Shown here in pieces: positions 24,485 to 34,134 of a stretch of 48,817 nt of DNA; position 1 is the stretch's first letter, and the number at the start of each line of letters is the position of its first letter. The DNA is taken from positions 1 to 48,817 of the forward strand of contig JBAXUY010000009.1 in assembly GCA_037129475.1 (NCBI GenBank), in the 5' to 3' direction. Source of the stretch: RGVT01 sp037129475. Its GTDB lineage: Bacteria > Planctomycetota > Planctomycetia > Pirellulales > UBA1268. The notes below the pieces were generated by a model, which was given only the letters and a program-made list of their open reading frames with translations, was not told the DNA's origin and ran no database searches. The position numbers were made by a program, and so were the translations under genes.

Positions 24485-24567
24485 GCTTCGGGCTCCCCGT
24501 GTCCCGGGAGCCGGCGCGCCCAACGCCCCGAACGTCCAGCGAGACGGTACGGGGTAAGCCCGAGCCG
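24485..24567 (+). repeat. Structured dispersed repeat, short copy E (83 bp)
   Basis: This copy has both terminal stems but has lost the central part. The left end has GGGCT and CCCCGT, and the right end has ACGGGG, a TA bulge and AGCCC, so the outer stem still pairs. It lies between the convergent HAD and isomerase-like genes, ending 17 bp from the isomerase-like stop. A decayed piece of a copy in opposite orientation may be present at 24451-24470. The rest of the 282-bp gap (24303-24584) shows nothing else. Confidence 0.7.
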
Positions 24568-24584
24568 GATTCGTCGACCCGAGC

Positions 24585-25415
24585 CTATGCCGCCGCCAGG
24601 GCGCTCGTGGCGACTTCGAGGCACTCGCGGATGTCGGCGAGCGGATCCTGCGGGTTTTCCTCGTACTCGAGCGACAAGGCGCCGTCGGCCGGGAACCTCA
24701 CCTGCTCGAGCGCGGCGAACACGGCGGGCACGTCGAGGTGCCCCTTGCCGAGGATCACGCCCTTCGTCTTGTCCTGCATGTCCTGGAAGTCCTTGAGGTG
24801 AATGCCATACAGCCGGCCCTTCAAGAGCCGGATCACCTCGACCGGGTTTTCCCCCGAGCGGATGAAGTGGCCGAGGTCGGCACAGGCGCCGATCCGCTCG
24901 TCGTGCTTCTCGATCGCCTTGAGCACGTCGATCACCTTGTTGTAGCGGTGCTTGGGGCCGTGGTTGTGGATCGCGATCCGGATGTCGAACTCCTTGACGA
25001 GCTCGTCGAGGCTCGCAAACGCCTCGGGGGCCGGGTCGGCGCCAAGGATCCGGATGCCCGCCGCCTTGGCGAACTCGAACACCTTCCGATTGGCCGCGGC
25101 GTCGGCGCCGAAGCCGTTCACGCCATGGGCACTGATCGTGAGGCCACGATCGGCGAGCTTCTTGTTCATGGCGGCGATCTGCTCGGGGGTCGAGGTGAGC
25201 GGGTACATGCCGGGATAGAACTCGACGAACCGGAACCCGAGTTCCTTCGCGTGCCGCAGCCCCTCGTCGACGGGATAGCCGCGCAGCGAGTAGAGCTGGA
25301 TGCCGAGGTTGAAGTTGTCGGCGGCGGCAAGGGCGGCGCGGCGCAGGGAACAGGATGCGACTATGCCGGTAGCGATGGCAAGAAGTTCACGACGGGAAAG
25401 TATGCTGGCTGGCAT
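24585..25415 (-). CDS. Tat-exported sugar phosphate isomerase/epimerase-like protein
   Basis: This 276-residue TIM-barrel protein of the xylose isomerase-like (AP endonuclease 2) superfamily starts MPASILSRRELLAIATGIV. This is a twin-arginine signal (SRRELL) with a hydrophobic stretch and an Ala-rich cleavage region. The mature part begins near LGIQLYSLRGYP. Likely metal ligands are the Glu in FVEFYPG, His in IHNHGPKH, Asp in CADLGH, His in YGIHLKDF and Glu in LSLEYEENP. Substrates of these exported planctomycete proteins are mostly unknown sugars or polyols. The frame is open to 25526, but the Tat signal fixes the start at 25415. Confidence 0.88.
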   Translation of the reverse strand: MPASILSRRELLAIATGIVASCSLRRAALAAADNFNLGIQLYSLRGYPVDEGLRHAKELGFRFVEFYPGMYPLTSTPEQIAAMNKKLADRGLTISAHGVNGFGADAAANRKVFEFAKAAGIRILGADPAPEAFASLDELVKEFDIRIAIHNHGPKHRYNKVIDVLKAIEKHDERIGACADLGHFIRSGENPVEVIRLLKGRLYGIHLKDFQDMQDKTKGVILGKGHLDVPAVFAALEQVRFPADGALSLEYEENPQDPLADIRECLEVATSALAAA

Positions 25416-25486
25416 CGCAGAACCTTTCGGAAAGAACAAGGAGGCAGATCGCAGGTGTCGGGAATATAACGTGCCGACAGAGCCCC

Positions 25487-26680
25487 ATGCATTCGCCCAC
25501 GCCACTCCCCGAACGACCACTCCCACCCACGGTCCGCGGGCTCGGCTGGACGAGTTTTCTCACGGATCTCTCCAGCGAGGCGATCTACCCGCTCCTCCCG
25601 GCGTTCGTGATGCGTGAACTCGGCGGCTCGGCCTTGAGCGTGGGCCTGCTCGACGGCGTCGCCAACCTCGTGGCGGCGCTCGTCCGGCTCCCCTCGGGTG
25701 CCCTGTCCGACCGCATCGGCCGCCGACCGCTGATTCTCATCGGCTACGGAGTCTCGGCGCTCGTACGGCCGCTCATGGGTCTCGTAGCCACTCCATGGGG
25801 AGCGCTCGTCGTGCGGGCCGCCGACCGATTTGGCAAGGGCGTGCGCACGGCGCCGCGCGACGCGCTCGTCGCCGATCTCGTGCCCACGGAGAGCCGCGGC
25901 CGCGCGTTCGGCCACATCCGTGCGCTCGACCATGCCGGAGCGGCCTTGGGGCCGCTCGTCGCCATGCTCTTTCTGCTCGCATGTCCGGGGCGCGAGCGGC
26001 TGCTCTTTCTGCTCTCGGTCGTGCCGGGGATCGTCACGCTCCTGGTCATCTGGCGGCTCGTCCACGATCCACCGCAGACGACACCACGTGCGACGGAGAC
26101 GGCGCTCGTCGGGCGACTCGACCGGGGGCAGTGGCCGCTGCTCGTGAGCGTCGCCGTGTGGGCCCTCGGGGCGTCGAGCGAGCAATTTCTTCTGCTGCGG
26201 GCGGCCGACCTCGGCGTCTCGCAGCCGCTCGTGCCCCTGGTCTGGCTGGGCGTGAGCTTCGCCAAGGGGGCCGCGGCCACGCGGGCCGGCCGTCTCGCCG
26301 ACAGGTTTCATCCGCGGCGCTCGCTGGCTGCGGGCTGGCTCCTGTTCGCAGCCGGCTACGCTGGGCTCGCGCTCGCGCCCGGCCTGGCGCTGGCCCTGCC
26401 GATGATGGTGGTGATTGCGATTGCGTACGGGCTGGCAGAGCCCGCGGAACGGGCGCTCGTTGCCGCCATCGCCCCGGCCGGCCGGCAGGGAGGCGCCTTC
26501 GGCTGGTATGCGCTCGTGCAGGGAGCCATGGCCCTGCCGGCCGGACTCCTCGCAGGCTGGCTCTGGCAGCAGGGCCCCCATGGTCCTTCGTGGGCGTTCG
26601 GTGCCACGGCGGTGTTGTCCGTGCTGGCGTGCGGCCTGTTGATGGCTCCGAGTGGACCGACCGCGGTCGGCAGCGAGTGA
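25487..26680 (+). CDS. MFS transporter
   Basis: This 397-residue inner-membrane protein has about 12 hydrophobic helices. The N-terminal GWTSFLTDLSSEAIYPLLP and the loop motif RLPSGALSDRIGRRPLI are typical of a broad major facilitator group often annotated as drug- or tetracycline-like efflux. DRFGKGVRTAPRDALVADL is the other strong signature. The substrate cannot be told from sequence. The gene is divergent from the Tat-exported isomerase-like gene, whose true start leaves a 71-bp intergenic region. Confidence 0.88.
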   Translation: MHSPTPLPERPLPPTVRGLGWTSFLTDLSSEAIYPLLPAFVMRELGGSALSVGLLDGVANLVAALVRLPSGALSDRIGRRPLILIGYGVSALVRPLMGLVATPWGALVVRAADRFGKGVRTAPRDALVADLVPTESRGRAFGHIRALDHAGAALGPLVAMLFLLACPGRERLLFLLSVVPGIVTLLVIWRLVHDPPQTTPRATETALVGRLDRGQWPLLVSVAVWALGASSEQFLLLRAADLGVSQPLVPLVWLGVSFAKGAAATRAGRLADRFHPRRSLAAGWLLFAAGYAGLALAPGLALALPMMVVIAIAYGLAEPAERALVAAIAPAGRQGGAFGWYALVQGAMALPAGLLAGWLWQQGPHGPSWAFGATAVLSVLACGLLMAPSGPTAVGSE

Positions 26681-26821
26681 TCGGAGGCAGTGCAGGAAGG
26701 CCGCGAGTTCCCCAGGCAGGGCATGAGGAGCAGGGGCGTGATACGCGTGACACGAGCCCGGTACATTGCGATTGTGCGAGCATGGACGTGGGAGCCATGT
26801 TCCTTCCGACGCAGCAGACCC

Positions 26822-29371
26822 ATGCCACGTCTCGCAAGTACCATCACCATCCTGGTTGCGGCAGCGGTCACGGCACGCGGCGATCAGGTGCCTATTTCAT
26901 TCGGTGGCCGATATCCGCATCTCGCGGTGAGCAACTCATCGGGCGAGTGCGGGATCGGGGCTGTCGTGCCCTGGGCGGGCAGGCTCTGGATGGTCACGTA
27001 CGCGCCGCACGCGCGCCGCGGCAGCGACGACAAGCTCTACGAGATCGACGACCGTCTCCGGCTGATCGCCCGGCCCGAGAGCGTCGGAGGCACGCCGGCA
27101 GCACGGTTCATTCATGATCCCACCAGACAACTTCTCATCGGGCCGTACCTGATCGATGAACAGGGCGGGGTACGAGCCATTCCGCCTACCGTGATGGAAG
27201 GTCGGCTCTCGGCGGCGGCGCGGCATCCGGCCGATCCGGAAGGCAAGGTGCTCGTCTACGACATGGAGGGGTTGCTCTACGAACTCGACGTGCAGACCCT
27301 CGAACCGATGCTTCTCGCCGCCCGGGCCGCCCCTGGCTGGCATGGCAAGGGCATGTACAGCGGTCAGGGCGTGGTGGTCGTCGCCAATAACGGCGAGCAC
27401 GCCGCGGGCCTCAAGAACTTCGAGCCGTTCCTCTATGCGATCCCCGACACACGGGCGTCGAAGGCGGAGGCGGGCGTGCTCGCCGAGTGGTCGCCTGCCG
27501 AAGGCCCGAAGGCGTGGCGCCTCGTCAAGCGGCGGCAGTTCACCGACGTGACGGGGCCTGGCGGAATCCACGGCTCGCCCGGCCCCGATGCGCCGCTGTG
27601 GGCCATCGGCTGGGATGAGAAGAGTGTGCTGCTGATGGTGCGATCCGCGAGTGACGCGGCCGCCGGCAAAGATCCCTGGCAAACATTCCGGCTGCCGAAG
27701 GCCTGCAGCAGTTTCGATGGCGACCATGGCTGGCACACCGAGTGGCCCCGGATTCGCGAGGTGGTGCCTGCGGCGGATGGACGTCCTGCCCGGTTCATCC
27801 TCACGATGCACGGCGGGTGGTATGACTTCCCGGGCACGTTTTCCGGCACGTCCAGCGGCGGCATCCGGCCCCTGTGCTGCCATCTGAAGATCACGGCCGA
27901 CGTGGCTCCATGGTCGCTCGATGGAAAACCGGCGATCGTCTTCGGATGCGACGACACGGCAAAAAGCGGGTTCAAGAACGAGCTGCAGAACCCGCGCAAC
28001 GACCTCACCGGACGGTCGAACTCGAATCTCTGGTTCACGACCTGGGACGACCTGTCGCGTCTGGGCCGGCCGGCCGGCTTCGGGTATGTCTGGAAACGAG
28101 AGTCGATCCGGGCCGGTGTGCCGTCCGACTCGATGCTACTCGCCGGCTATGACCACTGCGTCGTGCACGTCGCCCATAATGGGGATTCCGCCGCCACGTT
28201 CACCATTTCGACGGGGCGTGAAGACGACTGGCAAACGGCGGGGACCGTGCCCGTGCCCGCGCATGGATATGTCTCTTTCGTGCTGCCGGCCGAGGGCAGG
28301 GGCGACTGGGTGCGGATTACGGCGGATCGCGATCTTCCTGGAGTGACCGCCGTGTTGTGCTCCGGGAACCGCGGGGGCGGCGTGCAGGACCGGCCACTGT
28401 TTGACGCGCTTGCCGACGTCCGATCCGACGAGCCGTGGATCGGCGCCGTCATCCGCAGTGGCGAAGGCGAAACGCTGCCACTCGACGTGCTGGCACGGCC
28501 AGTCGATGCCGCGGGAATCGCTTCCGAGGCGAAGGCATGGGGCGTGCACGTGGGGCAGCCGCCGATCGTGCGCGCGGCAGGCGACCCCATCGCCGCCTTC
28601 CTGCGCGACAAGGCCGTGCCCGCCTCTCCCGACGTGTCGTTCGATGCGGCCAGCGTGATTCTCCAAGAGGGCAAGAAAGTGTTTCGGCTGCCGAAGCCAC
28701 TCGATCCTCTCGTCGCAGCCGAATACGAAAAGCCGTTCGCCACCGGCTGGCCGCGCGGCATGCGGGAGGTGGTCACCGAGCGGATGCTGCTCAACGCAGC
28801 GGGTGCGTTCTATGTGTTGCCGCGGGTCACGAGCGGGGGGGCGGCGAAGATCCTGCCGGTCTGCAGCCACGGGAAGCGGATCACGGACTTCTGCTCGTGG
28901 CGCGGGCTGCTCGTCCTGGGCGGTGTGAAGCAGTCGGCCGCCGCCGTGCCGCTGGCGGGCTCGGACGGTGCGTCTCGTGTCATTGGAAGCCTCGATGCCA
29001 CGGGAGCGACGGCCCGTGGCCCTGTCGTGTGGGTGGGGGACATCGACGAACTCTGGAAGTTTCCCCGGCCGACCGGCCGTGGCGGGCCCTGGCAGATGAC
29101 GCCGGTTGAACCAGGCGTGGCCAGTGACCCGTATCTCATGGGTGGCTATGACGACAAAACACTCGCACTCTCCCATGATCACATTGCGCCTCTTCGCGTC
29201 ACGGTGGAAATCGACCCCACCGGTGACGGTGACTGGTTCCGGTACGCCGTGCTCGACGTTCCGGCAGGAAGCCCGTTGGTGCACGCGTTTCCCCGCGGCT
29301 TTCTGGCGCAGTGGATTCGGTTTACCGCAGAATCGGCCTGTCGCATGACCGCCACGCTCACGTACCGCTGA
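26822..29371 (+). CDS. Large secreted protein with an internal duplication, unknown function
   Basis: This 849-residue protein has a signal peptide (MPRLASTITILVAAAVTA, cut near residue 20). The first 280 residues look like a beta-rich, propeller-like region. Then two similar units follow, about residues 289-513 and 621-849. Both start with FRLPK, continue with a W-R-x-REVV segment, a GYD segment (AGYDHCVVHV and GGYDDKTLAL) and a terminal beta module (GDWVRITA and AQWIRFTA). I do not recognise the family. The ATG at 26822 gives the signal peptide; the longer frame does not. It ends convergent to lepA. Confidence 0.8.
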   Translation: MPRLASTITILVAAAVTARGDQVPISFGGRYPHLAVSNSSGECGIGAVVPWAGRLWMVTYAPHARRGSDDKLYEIDDRLRLIARPESVGGTPAARFIHDPTRQLLIGPYLIDEQGGVRAIPPTVMEGRLSAAARHPADPEGKVLVYDMEGLLYELDVQTLEPMLLAARAAPGWHGKGMYSGQGVVVVANNGEHAAGLKNFEPFLYAIPDTRASKAEAGVLAEWSPAEGPKAWRLVKRRQFTDVTGPGGIHGSPGPDAPLWAIGWDEKSVLLMVRSASDAAAGKDPWQTFRLPKACSSFDGDHGWHTEWPRIREVVPAADGRPARFILTMHGGWYDFPGTFSGTSSGGIRPLCCHLKITADVAPWSLDGKPAIVFGCDDTAKSGFKNELQNPRNDLTGRSNSNLWFTTWDDLSRLGRPAGFGYVWKRESIRAGVPSDSMLLAGYDHCVVHVAHNGDSAATFTISTGREDDWQTAGTVPVPAHGYVSFVLPAEGRGDWVRITADRDLPGVTAVLCSGNRGGGVQDRPLFDALADVRSDEPWIGAVIRSGEGETLPLDVLARPVDAAGIASEAKAWGVHVGQPPIVRAAGDPIAAFLRDKAVPASPDVSFDAASVILQEGKKVFRLPKPLDPLVAAEYEKPFATGWPRGMREVVTERMLLNAAGAFYVLPRVTSGGAAKILPVCSHGKRITDFCSWRGLLVLGGVKQSAAAVPLAGSDGASRVIGSLDATGATARGPVVWVGDIDELWKFPRPTGRGGPWQMTPVEPGVASDPYLMGGYDDKTLALSHDHIAPLRVTVEIDPTGDGDWFRYAVLDVPAGSPLVHAFPRGFLAQWIRFTAESACRMTATLTYR

Positions 29372-29386
29372 CGCACGTTCCGTGCG
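29372..29386. terminator. Small hairpin between convergent genes
   Basis: CGCACG (29372-29377) and CGTGCG (29381-29386) pair around TTC, right after the stop of the large secreted protein gene. It could end that transcript, but there is no T-tract, and a 6-bp stem is common by chance in GC-rich DNA. Confidence 0.3.
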
Positions 29387-29432
29387 ATCCATGAGGGTCG
29401 GCGATGAACTCGGACCGAGCGTTCCGGCAGAC

Positions 29433-31244
<1,812 letters not shown>

Positions 31245-31275
31245 AGGGAAGATTCTAGCCGCTCACGGCGTCATC

Positions 31276-31417
31276 GGCTTCGGGCTACCCATACCCCGTC
31301 GCCGGACGTTCACTGCGCCCGTCCTGGGCTCCGTTCACTCGGATCTGCCTGCGCTCCGGCATCCATGCCTGCGCTGGTCAGATACGCCGGCTCCCGGGGT
31401 ACGGGTAGCCCGAAGCC
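31276..31417 (-). repeat. Structured dispersed repeat, copy D (142 bp, best-preserved ends)
   Basis: The two ends, 31276-31298 and 31395-31417, are inverted repeats matching at 22 of 23 bases. Inner hairpins are GGCAT/ATGCC (31358-31362, 31365-31369), flanked by GCGC/GCGC (31351-31354, 31371-31374), and GCCC/GGGC (31317-31320, 31326-31329). It starts six bases after the ROK gene stop and ends 31 bp before the lepA start. The only possible target duplication is a 2-base TC, which is not convincing. Confidence 0.88.
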
Positions 31418-31423
31418 TCCCTC

Positions 31424-32488
31424 TTACGCGATTCGCTCCGAATCTGTTTTTGCGCGGTGGGTGAGCCGGGCGAGGCCGGCGGCGCCGATGTAGCCTGCGT
31501 CGCCGCCCAGGCTTGCGTAGCCGATCACGGTTTTCTCGGCGAGGACCGGGAAGGCCCGGGCGCGGACCTCGGCACGGACGGCGTCGAGGAAGAGCTTCCC
31601 GACCGGTGCCGACTCGCCGCCGAACGTCATCGCGCCCCCGATGACCACCATCTCCGGATCGATCGTATGCATGAGCGTCACGATTCCGATCCCGAGCCAG
31701 CGGGCCGTGTCGAGGATGAGTTCGCGGGCGAGCGGATCGCCGCCCGCCGCCGCGTCGGAGACGAGGATCGGCGTGAGCTGTTCGCCGCGGGTCACGGCGG
31801 CGGCGAGATCTCCGGTCGCGTGCCCTGCCAGGGCCTCGCGGGCCCGGGCCACGAGGGCCGTCGCGCTGCAGTAGGCCTCGAGGTCGCCCTGGTGGCCGAA
31901 GGGGCAGGAGCGGGCGGACGGCGAGGTGTCGACGATGATGTGGCCGCACTCGGAGCCATGGCTGTGGGCCCCTTCGACGTTCGTGTCACCGATGATGATG
32001 CCGCCGCCGACGCCGGTGCCGAGCGTGAGCAGCACGAGGCTCGAGGCGTCGCGGGCGGAGCCGACCCAGAACTCTCCATAGGCGGCGGCGTTGGCATCGT
32101 TCGCGAACGTCACCTCCCGGCCCGCATGCAGCGCCACGCGATCGCGGATCGGGAAGCCGTCCCAGCCCGGCAGGTTCCCGGCGCGGAGGATCGTGCCGGC
32201 GGCGAGATCCTGGGGCCCGGGTGTGCCGAGACCCACGCGGGTCACGTCGTCGATCGCGATGCCGGCGAGCTCCGCGAGCGTATGCACCGCCCGGCCCATG
32301 CGCGCCGCCGCATCCTCCGGCCCACGATCGGCATGCGTCGGCTCGGTGTGAAACGCGAGCGTGCGGCCCTGGTCATCGACCAGGCCCGCCTTGATGTTCG
32401 TGCCGCCGAGATCGACCCCGGCGTAGAACGGGTGCACCGCAGACGAGAGCGGCAGCCAGCCTGAACGATCGGTCGACGAACGACTCAT
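31424..32488 (-). CDS. ROK-family sugar kinase (glucokinase-like) with degenerate zinc motif
   Basis: This 354-residue protein starts at 32488, where its ATG overlaps the peroxidase stop as ATGA. The phosphate loop is GVDLGGTNIKAG (24-35) and the catalytic aspartate is in FANDANAAAYGE (Asp131). LTLGTGVGGGIIIG and ECGHIIVD are also family hallmarks. The ROK zinc motif CxCGxxGC is altered: Cys195 is kept, but the next two cysteines are Phe197 and Asp202. Zinc binding is therefore doubtful, while the kinase core looks intact. It probably phosphorylates glucose or another hexose in the cytoplasm. Confidence 0.88.
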   Translation of the reverse strand: MSRSSTDRSGWLPLSSAVHPFYAGVDLGGTNIKAGLVDDQGRTLAFHTEPTHADRGPEDAAARMGRAVHTLAELAGIAIDDVTRVGLGTPGPQDLAAGTILRAGNLPGWDGFPIRDRVALHAGREVTFANDANAAAYGEFWVGSARDASSLVLLTLGTGVGGGIIIGDTNVEGAHSHGSECGHIIVDTSPSARSCPFGHQGDLEAYCSATALVARAREALAGHATGDLAAAVTRGEQLTPILVSDAAAGGDPLARELILDTARWLGIGIVTLMHTIDPEMVVIGGAMTFGGESAPVGKLFLDAVRAEVRARAFPVLAEKTVIGYASLGGDAGYIGAAGLARLTHRAKTDSERIA

Positions 32489-33945
32489 TGATCGGCCGGC
32501 AGCCGGTCGATCTGCACGGCCGGAGTCGGGCTCGTGCAAGCCAGCATGAAGGCGACGAGATCGGCCTTGTCCTGGGCCGACAGTTGGAGCGGCCGAATCT
32601 TGTCGCTCAACGTGGGGTTCGGATGGCCGCCTTTGGCATACCACTCGACCACTTCCTCGAGCGTGGCGATCGATCCGTCATGCATGTAGGGTGCCGTGAG
32701 GGCGACGTTGCGCACCGTCGGCGTCTTGAAGGCGCCCGCATCCTTCGGGTCTTTCGAGATCGCGACCCGCCCGAGGTCGGGCTTCTCCGCCTGCATACCG
32801 ATGCCGATGTTATGAAACTTTTCGTCGGCCAGGTTCGCCCCCACGTGGCAGGCGGTGCAGTTGCCCTTCTCGGTGAAGAAGATGTCGCGGCCGCGCTTCG
32901 CTTCCTCCGACATCGGATGGGCCTCCGCCGCAGCCTTCGCCTGGGCATACCGTGTGGCGAGGTCGGCGTCGTCGGCGAGATCCTCCTCGTCGAGGCCGGC
33001 GAAAGGCTTCATCTGCTCGTAGTAGTCGTAGGGCGACGGTGCCGTCACGATCGCCCGTTCGAAGGCCGCGATGGCCTGGCCCACGCGGTCGATCGTGAGT
33101 TCACCGAAGATCTTCTCGAACTGCTTCTTGTAGACGGGCAGCCCCTCGAGCCGTTTGACGACGCCCTCGTGCGTGAAGCCCATCTCGATCGGATTTTGAA
33201 TCGGTCCGACCGCCTGTGCCTCGAGTGAATCGGCCCGGCCGTCCCAGAACTGCGCGCCCGTCAGGATGCGGTTGAACGAGACCGGCGAGTTGCGGCCTCC
33301 GAGCTGGCCGCGAATCCCCACGCCCGTCTTCGTGTGGGCCGAGTAACCCATCGACGGATCGTGGCAGCTCGCGCAGCTCACCGTCGAGTCGGCGGACAGA
33401 CGCTTGTCGAAATAGAGCTGGCGGCCGAGCTCGATCTTGGCCCGCGTGAGCGGGTTCTTGTCGAGCCCGGTGATCTGGGACGCTCCCTGGGAGAGACCGA
33501 GCGGCAAGACCGGATCGAGTTCGATGAAGTTCTTGGGATCGGCGAGCCAGGCGTCGATCTCGGCGAGCGTGATCGGGCCGTTGCCGGGTACGCCGGCGGT
33601 GAGGCTCGGTTCGCCGAGTACGACCTGTTCGCGCGCGGTGGGCGTGGCCGTGCCGCCCGGCTCGATCGACCTGCCCGCCTCGGCGATGGCCCGGTCGGCC
33701 TCCGACTTGGCATCGTCGGCTCTGCGGGTCGCGGCAGCTGCGTCGGTGACGACCGCGTCGGCCGACGACTTCACGCCGGTTTGCGGCGGCACGCTCTCGA
33801 TCGACTCGACCTCCACGACGGTCTCACGGGCAGGCGGGGCAGAGGGGGCGCAGCCGGCGAACGGCAGCACGAGTCCGAGAAGGAGGGTGCCGGCGGCGGG
33901 CGCCGGACCGGAGCGGCGACTGACAAGGGCGACGATCGATGACAT
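32485..33945 (-). CDS. Di-haem cytochrome c peroxidase / MauG-family lipoprotein
   Basis: This 486-residue protein has a lipoprotein signal with the lipid-attachment Cys at 32 (LPFAGC). A low-complexity, Ala-rich and probably coiled stretch follows (about 60-95). Two haem c motifs are clear: CASCH at 191-195 and CTACH at 363-367. GRQLYFDKRLSADSTVSCASCHDP and FKTPTVRNVALTAPYMHDG are typical of the CcpA/MauG family. Such enzymes reduce peroxide or oxidise protein side chains in the periplasm. The open frame upstream of 33945 is antisense to cheA and not part of the gene. It is divergent from cheA. Confidence 0.93.
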   Translation of the reverse strand: MSSIVALVSRRSGPAPAAGTLLLGLVLPFAGCAPSAPPARETVVEVESIESVPPQTGVKSSADAVVTDAAAATRRADDAKSEADRAIAEAGRSIEPGGTATPTAREQVVLGEPSLTAGVPGNGPITLAEIDAWLADPKNFIELDPVLPLGLSQGASQITGLDKNPLTRAKIELGRQLYFDKRLSADSTVSCASCHDPSMGYSAHTKTGVGIRGQLGGRNSPVSFNRILTGAQFWDGRADSLEAQAVGPIQNPIEMGFTHEGVVKRLEGLPVYKKQFEKIFGELTIDRVGQAIAAFERAIVTAPSPYDYYEQMKPFAGLDEEDLADDADLATRYAQAKAAAEAHPMSEEAKRGRDIFFTEKGNCTACHVGANLADEKFHNIGIGMQAEKPDLGRVAISKDPKDAGAFKTPTVRNVALTAPYMHDGSIATLEEVVEWYAKGGHPNPTLSDKIRPLQLSAQDKADLVAFMLACTSPTPAVQIDRLPADQ

Positions 33946-34121
33946 GACAGGTTCCCTTCCGAATCGATGCGACGGTGGACGGCAGCGTGCGGAGCCACTG
34001 CGAAGTAGTTTAGACGGTTTCGGCGGGGCGTGGAGCGGCCGAAATCGGGGCTGATTCACCGCAGAATCGCCTCTTCCCGACCGTACGGCTCGTGCCGATT
34101 CCGTGGAGTATGCTTTCGGAC

Positions 34122-34127
34122 AGGAGG
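34122..34127 (+). promoter_or_regulatory. Ribosome binding site that sets the cheA start
   Basis: AGGAGG lies seven bases before GTG at 34135. A TATGCT box at 34109-34114, a possible -10 element, precedes it closely. The frame is open to ATG 34030, but the upstream part does not look coding. Confidence 0.65.
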
Positions 34128-34134
34128 CGCAGCG

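Noticed and set aside
31274..31419. Possible 2-base TC target duplication around repeat copy D
   Set aside because: Two bases are too few to separate from chance, and other copies do not show a consistent duplication.
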